Shown one piece after another: positions 1 through 6,888 of a stretch of 11,931 nucleotides of DNA (positions within the stretch are counted from its first letter, which is position 1; each line of letters opens with the position of its first letter). The stretch is from Methanosaeta sp. NSP1 (GTDB lineage: Archaea; Halobacteriota; Methanosarcinia; Methanotrichales; Methanotrichaceae), in the NCBI GenBank assembly GCA_002256595.1, contig NOLC01000039.1, forward strand, positions 1-11,931, given 5' to 3'. Position numbers and translations under genes: made by a program. The notes below the pieces were generated by a model. It had not been told where the DNA came from. It saw only the letters and a list, made by a program, of their open reading frames with translations, and made no database searches.

Positions 1-84
1 CACACAAAACAGCGAGGAGCCGCTAAAAGATTGGAGTCAATTATATAGCGCTCCTTCTAAAAGCTGTTTGGTATTTTGGATAAG
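1..84. other. Left-edge intergenic sequence
   Basis: No gene is visible here. The segment follows the TAG stop of the LarA-like gene on the minus strand. It has no long T tract that would act as a clear terminator. An AT motif, CTATATAATT on the minus strand (about 40-49), resembles an archaeal TATA box and could serve a minus-strand gene lying beyond the left edge. That is inference only. Confidence 0.3.
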
Positions 85-1317
85 CTATTCCGCCACAGCC
101 AGCGTCAAATTCCCATGGGGCATGACTATCATCCTGGCGTCCCGCCCCTGCCGGGCCCATGCCAGCCCCAGGGCCTCCGGCAGGGTCCTGGCGGCGGTGA
201 AAAAGCACATCTTCGCCCGCTCCGAGGGCAGGGCAGATACCAGTATGAGATGATGCTCCAGTGATTCTTTGGCCAGGAAGGCGGCCTTATGCCCTCCGAA
301 CTCATACTCCCTTCCGAACCTATCCCAGCACTGCTCAGCAGAGCCCGCCTCCCTGGCCCAGCGCTCGAAAACAGGATGGCCCAGCCCCTCGCAGCACTCA
401 GCCACCAGGATGATGCTGCCGCCGGGGACGGCTGCGTTTTTGGCATTGTCCAGAGCCTTTTGAGCCTGGAATAAATTGAGGTCCTTGGGCCTGCCGCCAG
501 CGCAGGTGACAACGATCTCCGCCGGCTTTACCTGCCGCCGGTACATGCGATCTACAGTGGCCGCGCCCTTCCTGTGCGCATGGATATAGTCTCCTGCCAC
601 CGCCTGAACTATCTCATTTCTGCCGTTCAAGACCACATTCAATATGAAATCAAGCCCGGCAACTTTTGCCGCATCCTCCATGTCCAGCCGCACCGGGCTG
701 TCCAGCCTTCCGGTGGCAGAGCGCGGATCTCTCATCAGCTCATGGTTCCTGATCACCGACCTCTCCGAGCTGATCCCGGGCAGAACCGCCTTGGCCCCGC
801 CGGAATAGCCGGCATAATAGTGATACTCGATGTTTCCGGTGGCGATGATCAGATCGGAGGAGGCCACGGTCTGGTTTATTTCCACCGGCGTTCCCCGACT
901 GGTCTCTCCCAGAAGAGTGCATTTCCTGAGATCATGCTGCATGTGTGGAATCCTGATGCAGCCCTTTAGGAGGCGCCTCACCTCCTCTTCCGTCATCCTG
1001 CGGTGTGTTCCCAGGCCGAAGACTATCCTGAGATCATCGATGCCCAGGCTCTTCAGCCTGCGGACGAGGGGCGGCAGGAGCAGGTGGGTGGGAGCCGGCC
1101 TGGTGATGTCGCTGGCCAGAATGGACGCCGAGCGGCAGCCGGAAAAGTCCTCCAGCTTCTTTCCCAGAGGACTGTCCAGGGATAGCTCGATCTCGCCAGC
1201 GGGCGCTGCCGCTAGCTCCTCTTCGGCTACGACTTCAGCTCCTTCCTCCAGCATCATCCGCAAAAAGCCCTGGCCGAAGCCCAGGTTGACGCAATTATCT
1301 ACGATCATGCCCCTCAT
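85..1317 (-). CDS. LarA-family nickel-pincer-dependent racemase (DUF2088)
   Basis: This 410-residue protein belongs to the lactate racemase LarA family, cytoplasmic enzymes that invert 2-hydroxy acids by hydride transfer through a nickel-pincer (NPN) cofactor bound to a lysine. Every residue I would expect from Lactobacillus LarA is present: Arg73 in SDITRP-like DITRP, His105 in GTHRR, His166 in EYHYYAG, the cofactor lysine Lys176 in GYSGGAK, His192 in NHELM, and Gln284/Lys287 in FQAQKAL. The 10 and 16 residue spacings around the lysine match the reference enzyme. The chosen ATG (1317) overlaps the stop of the DUF58 gene as ATGA, implying translational coupling; the longer reading from 1416 lies inside that gene and is rejected. 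It is the last gene of a moxR-DUF58 operon. The substrate cannot be told: many archaeal homologues act on unknown 2-hydroxy acids. No larB, larC or larE is in the window. Confidence 0.88.
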   Translation of the reverse strand: MRGMIVDNCVNLGFGQGFLRMMLEEGAEVVAEEELAAAPAGEIELSLDSPLGKKLEDFSGCRSASILASDITRPAPTHLLLPPLVRRLKSLGIDDLRIVFGLGTHRRMTEEEVRRLLKGCIRIPHMQHDLRKCTLLGETSRGTPVEINQTVASSDLIIATGNIEYHYYAGYSGGAKAVLPGISSERSVIRNHELMRDPRSATGRLDSPVRLDMEDAAKVAGLDFILNVVLNGRNEIVQAVAGDYIHAHRKGAATVDRMYRRQVKPAEIVVTCAGGRPKDLNLFQAQKALDNAKNAAVPGGSIILVAECCEGLGHPVFERWAREAGSAEQCWDRFGREYEFGGHKAAFLAKESLEHHLILVSALPSERAKMCFFTAARTLPEALGLAWARQGRDARMIVMPHGNLTLAVAE

Positions 1318-2171
1318 GCCTTCCAAATCACTGCCCGGCTGAGCATCTCGGAGAAGGCATCGAATATCGGCCGCTGGGAGGAAAATAAAAAGTAGTCTGC
1401 TCCCACCTGGCTGCATGCCTCACGGATGCGGTCGTTGTGCTGGCTCAGCCTTTTCAGATACTCATTCCTCTCCGTTTCGGTGATGCGGGTGATAACCGGC
1501 GCTCCGCCCTCCAGGTCCACGAACTTTATGTCTCCGCTATAGTCCAGATCCATCTCCGAAGGGGCCAGCACCTGGATCACCACCAGCTCATGCCCGGAAA
1601 GCCGGTAGATGGAGGATACAACGTCCTCCGTCTCCCCCAGCAGGTCGGATAAGAGCACCACCAGGCTGGTGGATTTGAGCAGAGCCTCCATCTGGTCCGC
1701 AACTGCCTTGTGGCTGGTTTTGCCTCGCGGCTTTATGGAATCCAACTCCTCGATGCTCTGAAAGAGGCTCCTCCTTCCCCTCTTGGGCTCGCCGGGATAG
1801 AGCTTCTTGCAGAAGAGAGATAAAGCATACTTCTCGTTCTCCGAAGCAGCGAGATAAGCGAATCCGGCTGCCAGACGTGAGGCAAAAGAGAACTTTCCCT
1901 CATAATCCATGCTGGCGCTGCCGTCCAGAAGGATGTGCACCACAAGGCTCCTCTCCTCCTCGTGCTCCCGGATGTAGAGCTTCTCCGTTCGGCCGTAGAC
2001 CTTCCAGTCCACCAGCTTGAAGTCATCTCCCCTGCGGTACTCCCGGTAGCCTACGGGGCTTATGCCGTGCCCGAATCGAAGCGACTTCCGGCCACCGCTG
2101 TAGGCAGTGGAAACCCTCTTTTTAACCAGCAGGGAGAACCTATCCAGCTCCTGGAAGAAATCAGTATCCAT
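1314..2171 (-). CDS. DUF58 / von Willebrand A-like protein
   Basis: This protein of 285 residues carries the DUF58 signature near residues 41-74 (GYREYRRGDD, VDWKVYGRT, REHEEER). A VWA-like fold follows, with an intact MIDAS motif DGSAS at about 83-87 and LLSDLLGE further on. DUF58 proteins are normally the partners of MoxR AAA+ ATPases. The pair is thought to remodel or metallate client proteins, although few clients are known. No membrane segment is evident, so it is probably cytoplasmic. The ATG at 2171 starts exactly before a typical N-terminus; a GTG at 2198 (nine residues longer) sits three bases after AGAGGT and remains possible. The moxR stop is 8 bases upstream of that GTG, and the 3' end overlaps the LarA-like gene by four bases. 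The three genes are almost certainly one transcript. Confidence 0.87.
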   Translation of the reverse strand: MDTDFFQELDRFSLLVKKRVSTAYSGGRKSLRFGHGISPVGYREYRRGDDFKLVDWKVYGRTEKLYIREHEEERSLVVHILLDGSASMDYEGKFSFASRLAAGFAYLAASENEKYALSLFCKKLYPGEPKRGRRSLFQSIEELDSIKPRGKTSHKAVADQMEALLKSTSLVVLLSDLLGETEDVVSSIYRLSGHELVVIQVLAPSEMDLDYSGDIKFVDLEGGAPVITRITETERNEYLKRLSQHNDRIREACSQVGADYFLFSSQRPIFDAFSEMLSRAVIWKA

Positions 2172-2205
2172 GACTTTATCCCGGATTTTTATCCCCACTT
2201 AACCT

Positions 2206-3162
2206 CTAGAGGGACTGGCTCTTGAGGATGTCCGATACTACCTGATCCCTGGTCAGCCCCTTCCTCTCCGCCTCAAATCCCAGGATGATCCTATGCCTCA
2301 GGACAGGATAGGCCATGGTATGCAGATCCTCCTTGGAGACATAGTTTCTGCCTTGCAGGAAAGCCCTGGCCTTGCAGGATAGTATCAGGCCGATGGTAGC
2401 CCTGGGGCTGGCGCCGTAGGCCACGCCCGGCCAGCCGCGGGTGGCCAAAACCAAGCCCACCACGGCAGACTTGAGCTCATCGGAGACAGGAATATCCCGG
2501 CTGAGCTGCTGAAGAGCTATGAGCTCCTGCTTGCCCACGACCATCTCCACCTCCGGCTCACTGCGGACGGTGTATCTCTCCAGAATCTCCATCTCATCTT
2601 CCTTGCTGGGATAGTCCATGAAGATCTTGAGCAGGAACCGATCCAACTGGGCCTCGGGCAGGGGAAAGGTACCCTCCATCTCGATGGGGTTTTGGGTGGC
2701 CAGAATGAAGAAGGGCCGGTCCAGTAGATAGGTCTTGTTCCCCACTGTCACCTGCTTTTCCTGCATGGCCTCCAGGAGTGCGCTCTGGGTCTTGGGAGAG
2801 GCCCGGTTGATCTCGTCGGCCAGGACGATATTGGAGAAGACCGGCCCGGCCTCGAAGCGGAAAGCTTTGCCCTTCTCGGTCTCTTCGATGATGGTGGTGC
2901 CGGTGATGTCCGCAGGCATGAGGTCGGGAGTGCATTGAATCCTGCTGAAGTCCAAACCCAGGCATGAGGCGGTGGTCTTGACCAGGAGGGTCTTGGCCAG
3001 GCCGGGATTGCTCTCCAGAAGGGCATGGCCGCCGGCCAGGATGGAGACCAAGAGCTGCTCTATGGCCACATTCTGGCCTACAATGACCTTATCGATCTCA
3101 CTGCGCAGCCTCTTGAAGATCTCCGGGGAGCGGCTGTAGATATCTTTCTGATCCTCCGACAT
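2206..3162 (-). CDS. MoxR-family AAA+ ATPase
   Basis: This 318-residue protein is a full-length MoxR-type AAA+ ATPase. Walker A is SNPGLAKT (51-58), with serine in the place usually taken by the first glycine. Walker B is VLADE (113-117), followed by INRASPKTQSALLEAMQE. The sensor region reads LATQNPIEMEGTFPLPEAQ, and the sensor-2 helix starts ASPRATIGL (241-249). MoxR ATPases act as chaperones for cofactor insertion or complex assembly together with VWA or DUF58 partners, and here the DUF58 gene follows within eight bases. The ATG at 3162 has a good ribosome site, AAGGAG, five bases upstream. It is the first gene of the moxR-DUF58-LarA operon. The likely client is the LarA-like enzyme, by context only. 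Confidence 0.93.
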   Translation of the reverse strand: MSEDQKDIYSRSPEIFKRLRSEIDKVIVGQNVAIEQLLVSILAGGHALLESNPGLAKTLLVKTTASCLGLDFSRIQCTPDLMPADITGTTIIEETEKGKAFRFEAGPVFSNIVLADEINRASPKTQSALLEAMQEKQVTVGNKTYLLDRPFFILATQNPIEMEGTFPLPEAQLDRFLLKIFMDYPSKEDEMEILERYTVRSEPEVEMVVGKQELIALQQLSRDIPVSDELKSAVVGLVLATRGWPGVAYGASPRATIGLILSCKARAFLQGRNYVSKEDLHTMAYPVLRHRIILGFEAERKGLTRDQVVSDILKSQSL

Positions 3163-3167
3163 TCTTT

Positions 3168-3220
3168 CTCCTTATTTTTCTGTTACCGATGGGGGTTTTT
3201 CGTCTAATTATATCTTTTCC
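3168..3220 (-). promoter_or_regulatory. Promoter and ribosome site of the moxR operon
   Basis: On the minus strand a purine-rich GGAAAA precedes GATATAATTA (3205-3214), a fair BRE/TATA pair. It lies about 47 bases upstream of the moxR ATG, which would start the transcript near 3182 and leave a short leader containing AAGGAG (3168-3173). The spacing fits archaeal promoters. The call rests on sequence pattern alone. Confidence 0.45.
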
Positions 3221-3294
3221 CCTGAGCTGAACACAAGCTCTGCATCGATAATCATAAATCCCAGCCGCAGCTTGTATATCATTAAGGTGATAAT

Positions 3295-3450
3295 ATGCCC
3301 CAGAAAAAGCATATGTGTGAGACCTGCCCTCTGCGGAGATACTCCGAGAAGCATCCAGGCTCAATGTTGGAGCGGATATGGCGCTGGCATACCGGATGGT
3401 GCCCGGGCTGGAAGGCCTATCAAAGGTCTTTGCAGCAGAAGGAGCTATAA
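3295..3450 (+). CDS. Conserved-looking 51-residue Cys/Trp-rich small protein
   Basis: This short gene encodes 51 residues beginning MPQKKHMCETCPLRRYSEKH. Its core carries CETCPL at 8-13 and the block WRWHTGWCPGWKAY at 29-42. Cys8, Cys11, His32 and Cys36 could form one metal site (CxxC plus HxxxC), and five tryptophan or tyrosine residues pack the same block. It strongly resembles small uncharacterised proteins I recall from anaerobic bacteria and archaea, but I cannot name a family or function. The start is supported by AAGGTGAT directly upstream of the ATG, and an oligo-T tract follows the TAA stop by two bases. It is divergent from the moxR operon and convergent with the cupredoxin gene. 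There is no signal peptide, so it is probably cytoplasmic. Confidence 0.8.
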   Translation: MPQKKHMCETCPLRRYSEKHPGSMLERIWRWHTGWCPGWKAYQRSLQQKEL

Positions 3451-3452
3451 TG

Positions 3453-3473
3453 TTTTTTAGATTAGTAAAAAAA
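3453..3473. terminator. Back-to-back oligo-T terminators
   Basis: Two homopolymer runs lie between convergent genes. T6 at 3453-3458 is on the plus strand just after the 51-residue gene. A7 at 3467-3473 reads as T7 on the minus strand just after the cupredoxin gene. Archaeal RNA polymerase commonly stops at such U-tracts without a hairpin, so each run suits its own gene. Confidence 0.6.
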
Positions 3474-3491
3474 TATTGTGCCACCCAGCGG

Positions 3492-4586
3492 CTAAATGTT
3501 GAGCTGGTAGGCATATCCTGCCTGGAAGTACTTGCTATCTGAAAATGTCATCCCGCTGCCGTCTATGGCAATGTTGTGGGATTGGTCTCCCGGCACATTG
3601 ATGGTCAATACTCCATCCTCCTCTCCCGTCGTCCCCTCTGTGGCCGCATAGCTGCCGTCTACATAGAGGTTGTAGCCCCGCAGCCAGGTCGACCTGATGG
3701 TTATAGACGCAAGGCCATACGACGGCTGCATCTGCTCATAGGGCACCACATAGATGACAATCACATTGCTGGGCTGGCCATCTACATTGAAGAAGAGCTG
3801 ATGCTCTCCCAGATCGCTGGCATAAAAGCCGATCAAATTGTAGGGATAGAAGGAATAATCGTTCCTGTCCAGGGTTGCATCAGGATCATCAAGGTCTATC
3901 TCCGTGGCAGAGGTGAGCTGCGCCTCGGATTCTGGGGCATCCATTCTGTAGTATGATGAGAACTTCTGCAGATCGATTTGGCTGGAAGCCTCGCCGGCAG
4001 AGGTTTGAGCGGCACTGTAGACCGGAAGGGAGGCTATAGCCGGATTGGTTATCTGCATCTGCAAACTCTTGCCAGCGGATTGGCTGCCGGTCGACAATGG
4101 CCCTTTGGCTACAGTCTGGACTCGACCTATGGGCAGCTCGCTCCAGGATGGCGAAGCGGAGCCCTTTTTTGATCCCTTGTCGGCTTCGGAATCACCTTTC
4201 ACAACAATCTTGCCTCTCATTGCCTCTTGGATGCTGCAGTGATAGCCGTAGACTCCGGGTGTATTGAAGGCAAATGAGTACTTCTTGCCGGGCATAATCG
4301 GTCCGGAAGAAAGCTGTAATGAGCCCGGATCATCGCTGACGAGGGTATGCTGCGCTTCATCCTGATTATGCCATTCCACCATGCTTCCAGCAGCGATGGT
4401 TATCTCGGAGGGTTGAAATGAATTGTCTTTGATGATCACCCTGACCTTATCATCAGATGAGACTATGGCCGGATTCAGGCTCATCTCTGAGAAGCTGTAT
4501 TCCTTTTTGCCTGGATTTTTATCCGATGCGGCGGCAGAAATGCCGATCATGATAACCAGCATAGCTACCAAGTAATGCTTTTTCAT
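3492..4586 (-). CDS. Secreted cupredoxin-domain protein, altered copper site
   Basis: This 364-residue exported protein starts with a signal peptide (1-20, MKKHYLVAMLVIMIGISAAA). A plastocyanin/amicyanin-like cupredoxin domain spans about 47-129. Copper ligands expected of type-1 sites are His80 (AQHTL), Cys117 and Met123, but the usual C-x-x-H-x-x-M reads CSIQEAM. Gln120 (codon CAA) therefore replaces the C-terminal histidine, so normal blue-copper chemistry is doubtful. After a low-complexity Ser/Gly/Lys linker come two regions without clear family. Residues about 240-285 are beta-rich (YNLIGFYASDLGEHQLFFNV). Residues about 290-364 look like a PEGA-type surface domain (YNLYVDGSYAA, HNIAIDGS). 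A GGGGG ribosome site lies about ten bases before the ATG. It is monocistronic between two terminators. It may be a cell-surface protein using the fold structurally rather than for electron transfer. Confidence 0.8.
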   Translation of the reverse strand: MKKHYLVAMLVIMIGISAAASDKNPGKKEYSFSEMSLNPAIVSSDDKVRVIIKDNSFQPSEITIAAGSMVEWHNQDEAQHTLVSDDPGSLQLSSGPIMPGKKYSFAFNTPGVYGYHCSIQEAMRGKIVVKGDSEADKGSKKGSASPSWSELPIGRVQTVAKGPLSTGSQSAGKSLQMQITNPAIASLPVYSAAQTSAGEASSQIDLQKFSSYYRMDAPESEAQLTSATEIDLDDPDATLDRNDYSFYPYNLIGFYASDLGEHQLFFNVDGQPSNVIVIYVVPYEQMQPSYGLASITIRSTWLRGYNLYVDGSYAATEGTTGEEDGVLTINVPGDQSHNIAIDGSGMTFSDSKYFQAGYAYQLNI

Positions 4587-4629
4587 AAGACATGAACCCC
4601 CAATTTCTTTAGTAGAACAAGATCTATAA

Positions 4630-4645
4630 GAATAAATATTTATTC
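4630..4645 (-). promoter_or_regulatory. Palindrome over the cupredoxin promoter
   Basis: GAATAAATATTTATTC is a perfect 16-bp palindrome centred about 51 bases upstream of the cupredoxin ATG. That is the place expected for a TATA box serving a short leader that includes the GGGGG ribosome site at 4597-4601. The symmetry could be the TATA box alone or an operator for a dimeric repressor that competes with TBP. Confidence 0.45.
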
Positions 4646-4656
4646 AATAAATCCTC

Positions 4657-4669
4657 AAAAAAAAAAAAA
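4657..4669 (-). terminator. T13 terminator of purA
   Basis: Thirteen consecutive A residues on the plus strand give T13 in the minus-strand transcript, starting about 42 bases after the purA stop. This is a strong archaeal oligo-U terminator. It also separates purA from the cupredoxin promoter immediately downstream. Confidence 0.7.
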
Positions 4670-4711
4670 TGCCGGTTTCCCAGGGGCAGATCATTCTCCC
4701 GGGCATCGATT

Positions 4712-5989
4712 TCAGTCTTCGGGCTCATCTCTATAGATGGTCTGCTCTCTGCCCGGTCCCACGGACACGGCTGATATGCCTACTCCCAGCAGATCCTCCA
4801 GCCTCTCCACATAGGCCCTGGCGTTGGCCGGCAGATCATCATACTCTATGATCTCGGATATGTCCTCAGTCCAGCCGGGCATATCCTCATAAATCGGCTG
4901 GCAGCGGGCCAGATCGGCTGTGGCCTCGGGTGGATAGCCTAGCTGTTCCCCGTCCAGTTCGTAGCCTATGCAGATCTTGATCGGATCTATGCCTGTCAGC
5001 ACATCCAGCTTGGTCAAGGCCAGTTCGGTATAGCCGTTGAGATAGACTGATTTGAGGCCCAGGACGGCATCAAACCATCCGCAGCGCCGGGCCCGGCCGG
5101 TGGTGGTGCCGTACTCGCCACCCTTTTCTCTCATTTGCAGCCCCATCTCGTCTTTCAGCTCCGTAGGCATGGGGCCTTCGCCGACGCGGGTGATATAGGC
5201 CTTGATCACGCCTACCACATTGTCCACCATTACAGGGCCAACTCCCAGGTTGGCGCAGGCGGAGCCGGCAGTGGTGAAGCTGGAGGTCACGAACTTCTGG
5301 GTGCCGTGGATCACATCCAGGAACGCCCCCTGAGCTCCCTCGGCCAGGACATTCTTCTCCTCAATCAGTGCGATGTTTATCTCCCGGGAGACGTCGGTTA
5401 CCCTTTCCTTGAGCCTTCTTCCTATCTCCAGATACTCATCGATGAACGGGGCATATCTGACCACAGTGGGATCCCCGCCCATATCGGCAATGGCCTTCTC
5501 CTTGGCCGGGCCGATCTCCTGCAGCTTGGCCTCCAGGCGGGCCGGGTCGGTGAGGTCTCCCATCTGAACCTCTTCCCGGGCGGTCTTGTCAACATAGGCG
5601 AATCCGATACCACGGTTGGTGGTGCCGATCTTCTCTGTTCTGGCCTTCTCCCGCAGGCCATCCAGCTCGATATGGTAGGGCATGATGATGGTGGTCTTGG
5701 CATCTATGCCGATATCAAGCTTGATGCCCTCCGACTCCAGGGCCTGAATCTCACTCCAGAGCACACGGGGATTTAGGACTACGCCTGGGCCTATGAGCAG
5801 CCTCCTGCCGAAGATAGCTCCGCTGGGGACCAGATGCAGCTTGTATTTCTTGCCGCCTACAACAACGGTATGCCCAGCGTTGTCGCCGCCCTGAAAACGG
5901 ACCACCACATCATAATTCTCAGCCAGCAGATCGACTAACTTGCCTTTTCCTTCATCACCAAACTGTGCACCGGTGAGTATTGTAAACAT
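4712..5989 (-). CDS. purA: Adenylosuccinate synthetase
   Basis: PurA joins IMP and aspartate, using GTP, to form adenylosuccinate, the first committed step to AMP in the cytoplasm. The 425-residue protein is full length. It shows GDEGKGK (11-17) with catalytic Asp12, and GGDNAGHT with His40. It also has LHLVPSGA, the IMP-binding GTTNRGIGFAY, EGAQGAFLDVIHGT followed by VTSS, TRVGEGPMPTEL, GTTTGRARRCGWFDAV, and the C-terminal VSVGPGREQTI. The ATG at 5989 begins MFTILTGAQFGDEG as in the family; a GTG seven codons upstream overlaps the preceding gene and is less likely. The start lies ten bases after the stop of a broken RimK-like gene, so purA probably depends on that gene's promoter. purE, another purine gene, lies 3.5 kb away on the same strand in a separate unit. 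Confidence 0.97.
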   Translation of the reverse strand: MFTILTGAQFGDEGKGKLVDLLAENYDVVVRFQGGDNAGHTVVVGGKKYKLHLVPSGAIFGRRLLIGPGVVLNPRVLWSEIQALESEGIKLDIGIDAKTTIIMPYHIELDGLREKARTEKIGTTNRGIGFAYVDKTAREEVQMGDLTDPARLEAKLQEIGPAKEKAIADMGGDPTVVRYAPFIDEYLEIGRRLKERVTDVSREINIALIEEKNVLAEGAQGAFLDVIHGTQKFVTSSFTTAGSACANLGVGPVMVDNVVGVIKAYITRVGEGPMPTELKDEMGLQMREKGGEYGTTTGRARRCGWFDAVLGLKSVYLNGYTELALTKLDVLTGIDPIKICIGYELDGEQLGYPPEATADLARCQPIYEDMPGWTEDISEIIEYDDLPANARAYVERLEDLLGVGISAVSVGPGREQTIYRDEPED

Positions 5990-5999
5990 GGTCTTCAGG

Positions 6000-6747
6000 T
6001 TAGCGACCACGTAGATAACAATTTTGATAGACCTGCTCGGCTATGGCCTCAGTTACATCCACACCCAGGGCCTGGAAGATGCCTTTGGCGGAGGGGGTGC
6101 CGTTGACCTCGATCACCGTCAGCCCCCCGTCCGTTTCCAGGAGGTCCACGCCGCAGTACACTGCTCCCACCGCCTCTGCCGCCCGGCCGGCCAGATCCTG
6201 AAGCTTTTTGGTGACGGGGCAGGCTGCCGGCTGGCCGCCTCGGGCCAGGTTGCTGATCCACTGGCCGGGAGGAGCGACTCGATAGATGGCGCCGAGTACC
6301 ACGCCATCCACCACAAAGGCCCTGATGTCGCGGGGCCTGGCCATGGCGATGAACTCCTGGAGGTAGACCAGGCCTTCCGTCTCCAGGATGCTCTCCAGCC
6401 GGGCTATGTCCGCTGCCACGCCGTCCTGGAGCAGGAAAATCTCCCGGCCCTTGAAACCGAAGAGAGGCTTGGAGACGGCTCTTTACACCATTCTCCTGGA
6501 GGGCCAGCAATGTCTCGAAACGGAAGGCTACGTCGCTGGCGCCGCTCCGGCCCAGGTCGCGGACGAGGAGGGCATCCAGCTTTTCCAGATCCCGTCCGGC
6601 GCATCGGAAGGACGGCTGACCATAGATGCAGGCCACTAGATCCTTGAAATTAAGAAAATCGGCAACAATTCCCTTTCTGGAAAATGAGGCCAGCAGGGCC
6701 TGTGCGGTCCAGTCGGAAGGGTCGGTGACGGCTATGGCGACACGCAT
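6000..6747 (-). pseudogene. Broken RimK-family ATP-grasp ligase (MptN/CofF-like)
   Basis: RimK-type ligases add glutamate to a carboxyl group. The archaeal members MptN and CofF glutamylate tetrahydromethanopterin (giving tetrahydrosarcinapterin) and coenzyme F420. Residues 1-89 (MRVAIAVTDPSDWTAQALLA onward to LLALQENGVK) match the family N-terminus in one frame. From about 6479 the next frame continues AVSKPLFGFKGREIFLL, then YLQEFI, IRAFVVDG, YCGVDLLE and the metal-binding VIEVNGTP to the TAA at 6000. The family normally has about 50 residues between ENGV and KPLFG, including an (I/V)NP and a DK motif and the GLPxPxT segment; these are absent. The lesion is thus an internal deletion of roughly 150 bases that also shifts the frame, and translation would run on in a wrong frame to 6049. 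A TATA-like GATATAT (about 6768-6777) suggests a near-leaderless start. It leads into purA ten bases downstream. Assembly error is the main alternative. Confidence 0.82.
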
Positions 6748-6830
6748 GATCCGGACTTTATCAATCGGATATATCACAGTTGCTTTGGGCAGGAGGGCGG
6801 GAGAAAGGCCGGGAATGAGCCTCTTCTGAT

Positions 6831-6841
6831 CGGCTATATAG
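6831..6841 (+). promoter_or_regulatory. TATA box of the 6889 secreted-protein gene
   Basis: CGGCTATATAG contains a TATA element about 50 bases before the ATG at 6889, predicting a transcript start near 6864. The motif is symmetric enough that it could also serve the minus-strand RimK/purA unit, whose first ATG is at 6747. Confidence 0.4.
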
Positions 6842-6888
6842 CAGTGCCAGACCAGGAGGTATTAATAATCCAAAAGGCATACATCTTG

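Noticed and set aside
830..1342. 170-codon plus-strand frame
   Set aside because: It is antisense to the LarA-like gene, with an Arg/Ser-rich translation typical of a shadow frame.
1318..1416. Longer start of the LarA-like gene at 1416
   Set aside because: The extra 33 residues are the DUF58 gene read in another frame and do not resemble LarA. The ATG at 1317 overlaps the DUF58 stop as ATGA.
5135..5776. 213-codon plus-strand frame
   Set aside because: It lies wholly antisense to purA, which has all family motifs; its translation shows no family features.
6440..6520. Programmed frameshift as explanation of the RimK-like gene
   Set aside because: No slippery heptamer is evident, and a shift would not supply the roughly 50 missing central residues.
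6024..6647. 207-codon plus-strand frame
   Set aside because: It is antisense to the RimK-like gene remains; its own translation is low-complexity and unlike any family.
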